Positions 16,601 to 23,411 of a stretch of 64,000 nt of DNA are shown here, piece by piece. The stretch comes from Phycisphaeraceae bacterium (GTDB lineage Bacteria > Planctomycetota > Phycisphaerae > Phycisphaerales > UBA1924), in assembly GCA_020639215.1 (NCBI GenBank), contig JACKHA010000005.1, forward strand, positions 86,048-150,047. Direction: 5' to 3'. Position 1 is the first letter of the stretch, and the number at the start of each line of letters is the position of its first letter. Both the position numbers and the translations under genes were made by a program. The notes below the pieces were generated by a model, which made no database searches, had not been told where the DNA came from, and saw only the letters and a program-made list of their open reading frames with translations.

Positions 16601-16840
16601 ACAGTGCGGCTGGTGGAGGCGCAGCGAGACAGGGCGCGGGTCGCGGCGGCGCGGGCGGCCATGCAGGGTGGAGCCGACGCAGCCACGCCGGGTTCGGAGT
16701 CGGCGGCGTCGGGCGGGGCCGCGGTCGACTCAGGCGACACAAAGCACTCTGGTGTCGCCGCGCAACCACCTTCGGACGAGACGCCTCTGCAGCGTGCGAA
16801 GCGGCTGGCGCGAGAACGGTTGGAGAGAGAGAAGCGGTGA
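13694..16840 (+). CDS. Large membrane-anchored VWA-domain protein with glutamine-amidotransferase-like region
   Basis: A 1048-residue membrane protein. Two N-terminal helices (about 10-30 and 40-60) precede a first VWA-like domain starting VAVVDVSGS near 73-80, with a DxSxS metal site. Around 335-440 lies a class I amidotransferase-like fold (ILILDGDGQ..., DMVVLQNVAG, GLLTLGGRESYGAGGW) as in other BatA/YfbK-like proteins. A second VWA domain begins AVVFVMDRSGSMGW near 460-472, with a MIDAS DxSxS. A C-terminal helix (about 888-908) is followed by a long charged cytoplasmic tail. It probably senses or organises something at the envelope; no specific role can be given. A long open frame exists on the opposite strand but looks like a GC shadow. 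Confidence 0.85.
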   Translation: MPLGPFSFEAPVWLWLAAIGVPVALLAVRLLASMTGLRRWTAAVARAALFALVAVTLAGAASVRETDRLAVVAVVDVSGSVLRYGPAQLDEQGRREAIVDRVRGWLARSTRGRGPDDLLGIVVFDGQALAVAAPTPGDPLDRPFEAAGAEGSDLGAALRLARALIPADAAGRIVLISDGNQTAGDAIGAAREASSPRGQRGPTPIDVAPIEYRLTREVFVESVDAPASAGAEATITLRVALVATSPSRGVLRVLQDGQSVDATPGRDGDALPIELEAGRTVVAVPVALSPARTHRFEVIFEPEREDASERAASNGEVRLVGDTDVANNRGEAFTVTPGRGSILILDGDGQGNPGGPGATLANVWREAGIEAQLAAPDAMPGDLLSLQRYDMVVLQNVAGDALGPERMELLSAYVRDLGGGLLTLGGRESYGAGGWKGSALEELLPVSLDLPERLLSPDLAVVFVMDRSGSMGWRVQGSTRSKQEITSEAAAAAVRSLQATDLVGVVTYNLDHQVVVPLGPNTDPERTAASILGISPNGGTASGSALREAERQLLAVDAKTRHIILLSDGQSMDAEILPDMARQMHERGITISTIAVGDGAHIESMRLVAFYGGGTFYEVVNPSVLPRVFLRAVRVLRTPMVRETAFRPVLGAGESPLVAGLSGVDEEGLPRLMGLNLTQARAEATAVNALVTPDGEPVLAHWQVELGQVVSFTSDVWRWGAAWPEWGSFRTLWTQVARLASRPTAARGLDLGATIRGERLHVRLDAIDAQGRPLDLLTIEAAVFGPDGSPRDVTLEQVGPGVYEADVATQRAGAYVVVAKPRQGERALAPIVAGAIAPDAQEYRRLASDEALMREIAAAGGGRVLSLDAAAELFERSGVEPLRASTPLWPVLVAWTLGVLLLDVGTRRIAWDRLVSRELRGKTVLQSMAEATRDRGSQAAGTLSRLAGLGAAREREASGAALSGRDAVETVRLVEAQRDRARVAAARAAMQGGADAATPGSESAASGGAAVDSGDTKHSGVAAQPPSDETPLQRAKRLARERLEREKR

Positions 16841-17516
16841 GACGCGGGCCGGTCGTCGGCGGCTTGTGCCGCCTCGCGCGGCCAAACGGGCCGGCTTGAG
16901 GCATCGGCGCGATTGGAGCGCCGAGTCAGCTCTTCGAGTTCCGTCTGTAGGGTCTCGGCAACGCGGGGAATCCGGCGCTGAGGTTGCCCCACGTCCGCGC
17001 GTAACGGACCTTTCGGGTGTCGGTGGTGGAGAACACCCGATGCGGAGCCAAGACGTGAACGAACCCCGCCCGATTCCGAGCGTGATCTACGCCCCGTTGC
17101 TGCGAGAGATCGATCCACCCCGGGCCGCACCCCGGCGTGTCGTGCACAGGCACGCGAGGGTCCGCCCGGTCCGCTCGGTGCACCGCCCCGTGCGCCACAC
17201 CCGCGTGCCGCGGGCCTGAGCCGAAGGGCGCTGCCCGCAGCGCACGCCCCGGCGTGACCCGCACCTCGTACGTCCCCTCCGACCCAAACCCGCCTGCGTC
17301 TTCGCTCGACGGCCCGATCCCGCCGTCGGCGCCTGTGTGGTCTCTCGGGTCCGCGGCAGCGGACCACCCTCCCGGCCCTGGGCGCGAGCATCGCTCGCGC
17401 CCGGGGCATTCCGCGCAGGGCCCGACGCGCAAGCGTCGTGGTCCGCACCCGATGGATGGCCACCGTGTATCGGCGTGCGACCCGCTCTCAGCCCCACGCT
17501 CGCGCGAGGGAATCCG
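16841..17516. other. 676-nt stretch with no convincing gene
   Basis: Apart from one weak small ORF (17040-17219), I see no homology, terminator or clear repeat here. Frames on both strands are Arg/Pro-rich and look non-coding. Confidence 0.5.
17040..17219 (+). CDS. Possible small protein of 59 residues (doubtful)
   Basis: ATG to TGA gives 59 codons. The first half (VNEPRPIPSVIYAPLLREID) has ordinary composition, but the second half is Arg/His/Val-rich, like shadow frames. GGAG lies about 10 nt upstream of the ATG. No homologue is recognised. Confidence 0.2.
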   Translation: MRSQDVNEPRPIPSVIYAPLLREIDPPRAAPRRVVHRHARVRPVRSVHRPVRHTRVPRA

Positions 17517-18146
17517 CTACTGGCGCCGATACGTCGTGTCGATCGTCGGCCCCGACGAGCCGTCGGGCAGCAGCGCGACGAGCGACGTCGAGAACTCGTC
17601 GTTGCTCCGGATACTGATCGTCACGAGGAACCGCTGCTGCTGCTCGGGGCCGGTGGCGTACTGGGCCTGGCAGACGATCAGCCTGTTGTTGTCCTCGCTC
17701 TGGCCGCGCAGGCGCATGGTGGCGGTCGAGCCGGTGTAGAGCCACGTGCCCTCGTACACGCCTGCGGCGTTGTTGTGCCCCAGGATCTTGAGCGACTCGA
17801 TGCTCTCGCCGAGCATGAGGCCGATCTCGCGGATGGCGATGAACCGCCCGTCGAGGATGGCCTCGACGCTGGCCGAGCCGCCTTCCGGCTCGGAGCCGGG
17901 GCTGTCGGGCGACATGCGGAACACGCTCGTCCACGACCAGTCGCCAACGAGGCGCGTCAGTTCCGCATGGGCCGCGCCGGGGAGCTCGATCGACTCGACG
18001 GCACCGGTTTCGACGCTGGGGGCTGGCTGGGCAGACGGGCGGGGCGCCGCGTCGCGCGGCTGCTCCACCCGAGCCAGACCCGCGCCCAAGAACGAAGCGG
18101 CCAGCAGAACGAGCGACCCCGACACCAATGTCATCCGCGTCATCAC
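17517..18146 (-). CDS. Secreted DUF1579-like protein
   Basis: A 209-residue exported protein with a signal peptide (about 1-25, LVLLAASFLGAGLA). The mature part begins ELTRLVGDWSWTSVFRM and continues with ILDGRFIAIREIG, HNNAAGVYEGTWLYTGSTATM and a closing beta-strand region. This matches DUF1579, a lipocalin-like family of unknown function often found in planctomycetes and proteobacteria. The ATG at 18146 or the next one at 18143 could start; no clear ribosome binding site separates them. It lies 35 nt upstream of the SMR transporter gene's stop side, on the same strand. Confidence 0.65.
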   Translation of the reverse strand: MMTRMTLVSGSLVLLAASFLGAGLARVEQPRDAAPRPSAQPAPSVETGAVESIELPGAAHAELTRLVGDWSWTSVFRMSPDSPGSEPEGGSASVEAILDGRFIAIREIGLMLGESIESLKILGHNNAAGVYEGTWLYTGSTATMRLRGQSEDNNRLIVCQAQYATGPEQQQRFLVTISIRSNDEFSTSLVALLPDGSSGPTIDTTYRRQ

Positions 18147-18180
18147 TTGCCCTCTCTGGTATTGAGACTCTTGTCCCGCC

Positions 18181-18549
18181 TCAACCGTTCACCGCGCTAT
18201 CCGCCCCGCTTGCCTCTACCCCTGCAACCTGCCCCGGCGTCGCCAGTCTCAAGCCGACAATCCCGACGGCGATGAGAGCCAGGAACGCGACCTGGACGCC
18301 CGACAGTCGTTCGCCCATGAGCGTCGCGCTGACCAGGGCCGCACCAACGACGCCGATCCCAACCCAGACCGCGTAGGCGACGCCCGTGGGCAGATGCGTC
18401 ATCGCCCGGGCGAGAAGCAGGAACGACGCGATCATCGCGGCAACCGTGAGGACGCTCGGCCACAGGCGCGTGAACCCCTCGGTCCGCTTGAGCGACACCG
18501 CCCAGACAACCTCCAGCAAACCGGCGACGACGAGCATGGTCCATGCCAT
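18181..18549 (-). CDS. Small multidrug resistance family exporter, Gdx/SugE type
   Basis: A 122-residue four-helix membrane protein. The opening MAWTMLVVAGLLEVVWAVSL with its essential Glu at about 13, then GFTRLWPSV, THLPTGVAYAVWVGIGVVGA and a final helix, follows SugE/Gdx proteins more than EmrE. Gdx proteins export guanidinium as antiparallel dimers. Length is slightly above the usual 105 because of an extra C-terminal tail. Only 67 bp separate its start from the divergent methyltransferase gene, leaving little room for a guanidine riboswitch, and none is visible. Substrate is inferred from family only. Confidence 0.85.
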   Translation of the reverse strand: MAWTMLVVAGLLEVVWAVSLKRTEGFTRLWPSVLTVAAMIASFLLLARAMTHLPTGVAYAVWVGIGVVGAALVSATLMGERLSGVQVAFLALIAVGIVGLRLATPGQVAGVEASGADSAVNG

Positions 18550-18616
18550 GGGGTATCGTTGGCTCCCCGTCGCTCCCACGTCCCTTTGACCCTTGGCCCC
18601 TCTGCCCCTTCCCCCC

Positions 18617-19435
18617 ATGGACATCCACGACCTCTACGAGAACTGCGTCCAGTCCCCGGAGCACGTCGGGCCGATGCTGCGGGCGATCCATGGCGGGCGA
18701 CCCACGATCCTGGCCGAGGACTTCGCCGGCACCGGGGCGTTGTGCCGGCACTGGTGCGCCACGGTGCCGGGCGGACGGGCGATCGCGGTCGATCTGGACG
18801 CGGCGGTGCTGGCCCGGGCCGCGGCCCAACCTGGCGTCGAGACGGTCGTCGGCGATGTCCGCACCGCCTCCGACCCCGCGCGCCACGCCGGCGACATCGT
18901 GTTCGCCGGCAACTTCTCGATCGGGTACATGCACTCCCGGGCGGACCTGCTGGCGTATTTGCGCCACGCCGTCGCCCGCCTGCGACCCGGCGGCGTCGTG
19001 GTCATCGACACCTACGGCGGGGCGTCGGCGTTCGTGCCCGGAGTCGTCGAGCGTCGCCACCCAATCGCGTTCGACCGCCTGCCGCACCTGCGCGGCACAG
19101 TCCCGCCCGACGCGTGGATCGCGTACTCGTACGAGCAGCGCGAGGCCGACCCGCTGACGGGCATGGTGCTGGACGTGCTGCACTTTCGCCTGGAGCGCCA
19201 GGCCGGGCGTCACGTCGAGGTGCTCCAGGAGTGGCCGGAGGCGTTCGTGTACCCGTGGCGGCTGTGGTCGGTCCCCGAACTTCGCGAGGCGATGGGCGAG
19301 GTCGGCCTCACGCGGACGGACGTGTACGCGACGCTGCCGGATGCGATGGACGACGAGGGCAACGCGTATGTCGAGCCTGTGACGCCCGACGATCTGGACG
19401 AATCGTTCATCGTGCTGGTGGCGGGGCGTGCGTGA
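18617..19435 (+). CDS. Class I SAM-dependent methyltransferase
   Basis: A 272-residue cytosolic protein. The Rossmann-type motifs are in order: EDFAGTGALCRHW (SAM-binding loop, about 36-48), AIAVDLDAAVLARA (acidic end of strand 2), VVGDVRT, DIVFAGNFSIGYMHSRADLL (motif IV) and LRPGGVVVIDTYGG (motif VI). The substrate is unknown. The ATG at 18617 has no strong Shine-Dalgarno. It is divergent from the SMR gene and convergent with the amidohydrolase gene. Confidence 0.85.
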   Translation: MDIHDLYENCVQSPEHVGPMLRAIHGGRPTILAEDFAGTGALCRHWCATVPGGRAIAVDLDAAVLARAAAQPGVETVVGDVRTASDPARHAGDIVFAGNFSIGYMHSRADLLAYLRHAVARLRPGGVVVIDTYGGASAFVPGVVERRHPIAFDRLPHLRGTVPPDAWIAYSYEQREADPLTGMVLDVLHFRLERQAGRHVEVLQEWPEAFVYPWRLWSVPELREAMGEVGLTRTDVYATLPDAMDDEGNAYVEPVTPDDLDESFIVLVAGRA

Positions 19436-19437
19436 CT

Positions 19438-19459
19438 CCTCCCCCGCACGCGGGGGAGG
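19438..19459. repeat. Perfect short palindromic hairpin between convergent genes
   Basis: CCTCCCCCGC at 19438-19447 and its complement at 19450-19459 form a GC hairpin 3 nt after the methyltransferase stop. There is no T-run, so it is a REP-like element or a weak bidirectional terminator. Confidence 0.6.
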
Positions 19460-19482
19460 GGGGCGTGGCGTCTCGGCGAGAA

Positions 19483-21183
19483 TCACGGCGCGCGGTAGAC
19501 AAGCCGCCCCTCGACATACGTCTCCATCGCCCGGATCGTGCGCAGGTCCACCGCCGGGTCGAACGGCGAGTCGGACAGCACCACGAAGTCAGCGCGGTAG
19601 CCCTCCTCGATCTTGCCGATCTCGTCCTCGGCCCGCAGCGCGTACGCCGCGCGGCTCGTGTAGCAGCGCAGCGCCTCCCCGATCGTGATGTTCTGGTGCG
19701 TCATCCACGCCTCATCAGAATCCAGCAGACGCCCCGTCACCGCCGCGTCGATCCCCAGCCACGGGTTCAGGCTCACCACCGGCCAGTCCGAGCCGAACAC
19801 CAGCACCGCCCCGGCGTCGAGCAGGTCCTTGAACGCGTACGACGTGCGGCATCGCTCCGGCCCGATGTACGCCTCGGCGTACCGCCCGTCGTCGGCCTTG
19901 TGCAGCGGCTGCATCGAGGCGACCACGCCGAGCGAGCCGAAGCGGGCGATCTCGGCGGGCGAAAGGTGCTGGGCGTGCTCGGCGCGGGCCCGGGCGTCGC
20001 GCAGCCCGGGGCCACGCGTGCCGTAGACCTCTTCGAGCGTGTCGAGGAAGTAGTCATTGGCGGCGTCGCCGATGGCGTGGGCGATGACCTGGACGCCGGC
20101 GCGGCGGGCATCCTGCACATCCTCGCGGAACGCGCCGCCCTCGACGCCCTCGCGCAGCAGGCCGCGCGTCGTCGATCCGTCGCGTGCCGGGAGGAACGGC
20201 TCGCTCATGTACGCGGTGCGTGAGCCCAGCGTGCCGTCGAGATACGCCTTGAAGCCGTTGACTTGGACCCAGTTGGCGCGCCCCTCGAACCACTGCACCC
20301 CCATGGCCGCGGCCCGCCAGTCGTCGGCGGTGGGGTACAGGAAGAACCGGGTCGAAAGGGCCGGGTCGCCGGCCAGGCGCTCGTAGGCCGGCAGGTCGGA
20401 CAGGCCCGGGATGTCGCCGACGGCGGTGATGCCGTGGGCCGCCGCTTCGGCGGAGGCGGCCCGCAGCGCCTCGACTTTCCGATCGATGTTCTGTCCCGGG
20501 ATGAGGCGGGCGACGAGCTGCACGGCCGACTCGCGGAGGATGCCGGTCGGGTTGCCGTCGGCGTCGCGGTCGATGACGCCGCCGGGCGGGTCGGGCGGGC
20601 TGTCGCGGGTGATCTCGGCCAGTTGGAGGGCCAGCGAGTTGGCCAGGGCCGAGTGCCCGTCCATGCGGCTGATCAGGGCCGGGTTGTTGGGCGTCGCCTC
20701 GTCGATCCACGAGCGGTCCGGGAAGGTCGGGTCGCCCCAGGAATCGGTCGACCAGCGCCCGCCGGTGATCCACTCGCCGGGGCGGAGCGTGCCGGCCCGC
20801 TCGCCGACGCGCCGGACGAACTCGCCCCGGTCCGCGGCATCGCGGAGTTGCAGGCCTGCCAGTCCCGCCCCGCCGCCGAGCATGTGGATGTGCGAGTCGA
20901 TCAGGCCCGGGATGACGACGCGGTTCTGGGCGTCGAGGCGGGCGGTGTCGGGGCCGATGAGGGCCAGATCGGGCTCGCCGACATGGACGAACCTCCCGTC
21001 GCGCACCGCGGCGAAGCGGGCGAAGGCGGGCAGGCCGTCGGACCAGATGCGGGCGTTCTCGATCACGAGGTCGGCGGGCTGGACGGCGGACGCCGTGGCG
21101 TCTGGCTGCGCGCGGGCGGTGTGGGGGGTGGCGGCGAGGGCCAGCAGTGCGGCGGCGCAGACGGCGAGCAGTCTGGTGGTCAT
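19483..21183 (-). CDS. Exported amidohydrolase, YtcJ type (amidohydrolase 3)
   Basis: A 566-residue metal-dependent hydrolase exported by an N-terminal signal peptide (about 1-25, ending TARAQ). Metal-site motifs of the amidohydrolase superfamily are present: PGLIDSHIHMLGGG (HxH), HAIGDAANDYFLD, HAQHLSP and FGSDWPVVSLNP (metal Asp). The domain arrangement and length match YtcJ-like enzymes, whose substrates are mostly unknown; hydrolysis of an amide or related bond is expected. The ATG at 21183 is chosen because the signal peptide begins there; no obvious Shine-Dalgarno is present. The frame continues upstream without homology. Confidence 0.88.
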   Translation of the reverse strand: MTTRLLAVCAAALLALAATPHTARAQPDATASAVQPADLVIENARIWSDGLPAFARFAAVRDGRFVHVGEPDLALIGPDTARLDAQNRVVIPGLIDSHIHMLGGGAGLAGLQLRDAADRGEFVRRVGERAGTLRPGEWITGGRWSTDSWGDPTFPDRSWIDEATPNNPALISRMDGHSALANSLALQLAEITRDSPPDPPGGVIDRDADGNPTGILRESAVQLVARLIPGQNIDRKVEALRAASAEAAAHGITAVGDIPGLSDLPAYERLAGDPALSTRFFLYPTADDWRAAAMGVQWFEGRANWVQVNGFKAYLDGTLGSRTAYMSEPFLPARDGSTTRGLLREGVEGGAFREDVQDARRAGVQVIAHAIGDAANDYFLDTLEEVYGTRGPGLRDARARAEHAQHLSPAEIARFGSLGVVASMQPLHKADDGRYAEAYIGPERCRTSYAFKDLLDAGAVLVFGSDWPVVSLNPWLGIDAAVTGRLLDSDEAWMTHQNITIGEALRCYTSRAAYALRAEDEIGKIEEGYRADFVVLSDSPFDPAVDLRTIRAMETYVEGRLVYRAP

Positions 21184-21509
21184 GCCGCAAGGTTCGCAGG
21201 GTTCGAGCGCGGCGTCAATGGCGGGGGTCGTCTTCCGCCCCCCAGCCGGCGTTCGAACCGCCGCGCGAGCACCCGATTTGGGATTGATGGGGCCCCGAAC
21301 TCTGCGGTATTCTGCGATCGGGCCTGGGCGACTCCAAGGGAGTCTCGATCGCCGTGCGTATCCCGTACCACAATCGACCCGCACTCCCCCCGGGAACCCG
21401 GCCACGAGTGCAGCGACCTGGACACCTTCATGGCATTCTACAACGCCTCGCTTACAAACTGCGCGTCCCTCCCCTGCCCGAACTGTCCGTGATCAAAGGG
21501 AGGCGAGCC

Positions 21510-22103
21510 ATGACAGGTCGATTCTCGCTCACGCTCACATGGGTCGCGTTCGCGGCGCCATGCCACGCCCAGATGGCGACGATTGCGGTCACCCACGATC
21601 ACCCGACCGGCTTGGTTCAGCCCGGGGAATCGGTTCGAATCGCGTGCACGCTCTCATGGACCGGCGCATACATGGCCGCGAGAATTGTTGGCGACGCAGA
21701 ATCGGCGCCCGACGTGGGCATCGCCGCGAATGTGGGCGGACCGTTCGGTCCGGGGCCACTCATTCATTACGGCGCGCCGATCGCCGGCTCGGTGCGAGGC
21801 GTCGATGTTGCATCGACGCCTGCGTTCGCGATTCCACCGAATCCGGCATGGTTGCGCAGCGAGGGCTTGGAGTTCCTGCATTTCGCCTGGACGGCCCCGC
21901 AATCTGCGGGTGAGGTCACGATCGACTGGACGCCGCATCCTGGCTTTCCGGACGCGCTCTTCTTCGAAACAGGAGCCTCGTTCGTCCCGACGCCACTGCC
22001 TACCACCTACATCGGAACGTCGTTGACCGTGGTCCCCGCCCTGCCGGGCGGCGCGTGCCTGACAGTCGCCCTCGGTGCCGCGGCCTTCCGCCGGCGACGC
22101 TGA
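21510..22103 (+). CDS. Secreted protein with C-terminal Arg-rich tail, paralogue of the gene at 12903
   Basis: A 197-residue exported protein. A signal peptide (about 1-20, ending CHAQ) is followed by ATIAVTHDHPTGLVQPGESV, which aligns with the opening of the 12903 gene product. Near the end both have LPTTYxGTSL followed by a proline motif, a hydrophobic stretch and RRRR. The proline motif here is degenerate (VVPALPGG), so sorting by a CTERM system is less certain. The two genes probably arose by duplication and are 8 kb apart in opposite orientation. AAAGGGAGG at 21495-21503 is the ribosome binding site. Confidence 0.7.
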   Translation: MTGRFSLTLTWVAFAAPCHAQMATIAVTHDHPTGLVQPGESVRIACTLSWTGAYMAARIVGDAESAPDVGIAANVGGPFGPGPLIHYGAPIAGSVRGVDVASTPAFAIPPNPAWLRSEGLEFLHFAWTAPQSAGEVTIDWTPHPGFPDALFFETGASFVPTPLPTTYIGTSLTVVPALPGGACLTVALGAAAFRRRR

Positions 22104-22139
22104 TCGCTCCATCGGCAACCGGCGCCCGCTCCGCCTTCG

Positions 22140-22619
22140 TCACAACCCCGTGCTGCCGAATCCGCCGCTACCCCGGGCGGTGTCGTCGAGGGTCTCGGTC
22201 TCGATGATCCTGGCCCGGGCGACCGGGGCGATGACGAGCTGGGCGATCCGCATCGCGTGCTCGACCGTGAACGCGGCCGGGCCGAGGTTGATCAGCGCGA
22301 CCCTGAGTTCGCCGCGGTAGTCGGAATCGATGGTGCCGGGCGCGTTGGCGACGGTCACGCCGTGCTTGGTCGCCAGGCCGGAGCGCGGGCGGACCTGGCC
22401 CTCGCAACCGGGCGGGATGGCGATCGCCAGCCCCGTGGGCACGACTCGGATCGCGCCGGGTTTGAGCGTGAGCGCCTCGCCCTCAGGCAAACACGCGGCC
22501 AGGTCGAGGCCCGCCGAGCCGGGGGTCTGGTACGCGGGCAGCGACGCGCGAGGACACAGGCGGCGGACCGGCAGCGGGACGCCGTCGGCGTAGGTGGAGT
22601 CTTCGTTCGTGTGAGGCAT
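22140..22619 (-). CDS. dut: Deoxyuridine 5'-triphosphate nucleotidohydrolase (trimeric dUTPase)
   Basis: Hydrolyses dUTP to dUMP and pyrophosphate, keeping uracil out of DNA and supplying dUMP for dTMP synthesis. The 159-residue product has all five motifs of trimeric dUTPases: AGLDL (about 36-40), PRSGLA (78-83), GTIDSDYRGELRVALIN (95-111, catalytic Asp), RIAQLVI and the C-terminal RGSGGFGSTG arm. The ATG at 22619 is not preceded by a Shine-Dalgarno; TACGCT ends 5 nt upstream, suggesting a leaderless mRNA. The neighbours are unrelated. Confidence 0.96.
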   Translation of the reverse strand: MPHTNEDSTYADGVPLPVRRLCPRASLPAYQTPGSAGLDLAACLPEGEALTLKPGAIRVVPTGLAIAIPPGCEGQVRPRSGLATKHGVTVANAPGTIDSDYRGELRVALINLGPAAFTVEHAMRIAQLVIAPVARARIIETETLDDTARGSGGFGSTGL

Positions 22620-22624
22620 GGGCC

Positions 22625-22630
22625 AGCGTA
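22625..22630 (-). promoter_or_regulatory. Putative -10 element (TACGCT) of leaderless dut
   Basis: TACGCT on the minus strand ends 5 nt before the dut ATG; no ribosome binding site is present. Confidence 0.42.
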
Positions 22631-22838
22631 GTGGCGAATGGCCAGCGGCGTTGGCAGCAACGATCGATGCCAACGAGCCGCGCGGCGCTCGCCCGCGGTT
22701 TGATCGGAGTAGTCGCCCCCGACCCTCGAGTGCCTCGGTGTCGGGGCGGGGCGTCGTGCGGATCGGCGCGTCAACAACCGCGGGCTTGCGCCGCGCGGCT
22801 CGTGGTTGCGTTCGCGTGCTGAATTGAGCGGGCGAGGA

Positions 22839-23114
22839 CTACGCGACCGGGGCCGTCATCTCGCGGACCGTGACCACCGGCGCCCGGCTGGCCTCGGCGC
22901 AGGCCCGATCCAGCATCTCGACCAGGCGGCGCGTCGACGCGATTGCGTTGTCGTACGCCGATCGCCCCGTCACCGCTTTCAGGCGGTCCTTCTCGTTGCT
23001 CTGGGCGAGGTTCCGCTCCGACTCGGCCTTGGCGGCCAGCAGGTCGCGGAGCAGGCCCTCGGCCCGAGCCCGCTCCTGCCTCGCCTTCGTGAGCGCGTCC
23101 TGTCGCGTCATCAT
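22839..23114 (-). CDS. Small helical protein of unknown function
   Basis: A 91-residue protein, nearly all predicted helix and rich in Ala, Arg, Glu and Leu (KARQERARAEGLLRDLLAAK). It is likely a short coiled coil. No family is recognised. It starts with two consecutive ATGs (23114 and 23111) and no strong ribosome binding site. Codon usage looks native. It stands alone, with 297 nt of unassigned sequence upstream. Confidence 0.5.
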   Translation of the reverse strand: MMTRQDALTKARQERARAEGLLRDLLAAKAESERNLAQSNEKDRLKAVTGRSAYDNAIASTRRLVEMLDRACAEASRAPVVTVREMTAPVA

Positions 23115-23411
23115 GCTCTCGCTTGCTCTCGCCCCAACCGCGGTGGCTTTGACGGGAACCGGTCTTTCGTACCCCGCCGACCCCGCTTGGCTGGGGCGTG
23201 GGGCCCCGGTCGATTTCGGGCCGGGGACTCGAGACCCGCCAGATCGTCAGGGCGGCGGGCCGTCGAGGTGCAGATTGTCTCCCCGGATCGTTCGGGAATC
23301 AAACGCGGGGCGTTCCGACAACCCCCGAAACAGGGGGTGTCAGCCGAGTTATCCACCGGGCCCAGGCCCCCGGGGTACCCGACGTGGCACGAACGGACCG
23401 GTCTACGGGCC
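23115..23411. other. Unassigned intergenic region
   Basis: About 300 nt between two minus-strand genes. It holds a CCCCC/GGGGG hairpin around 23325-23340 and a single TTATCCACC at 23349-23357, close to a DnaA box but isolated. No gene is supported. Confidence 0.4.

Noticed and set aside
18550..18616. Guanidine riboswitch before the Gdx/SugE gene
   Set aside because: Only 67 nt separate it from the divergent gene, and I find no ACGR-loop hairpins or other guanidine aptamer signature.
23111..23356. Small ORF on the minus strand (81 codons)
   Set aside because: It overlaps the start of the small helical protein gene by a few bases, has no ribosome binding site and shows shadow-like composition.
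23349..23357. TTATCCACC, near-match to a DnaA box
   Set aside because: Single copy, no cluster, no AT-rich unwinding region, and no dnaA, dnaN or gyrB nearby. Not an origin.
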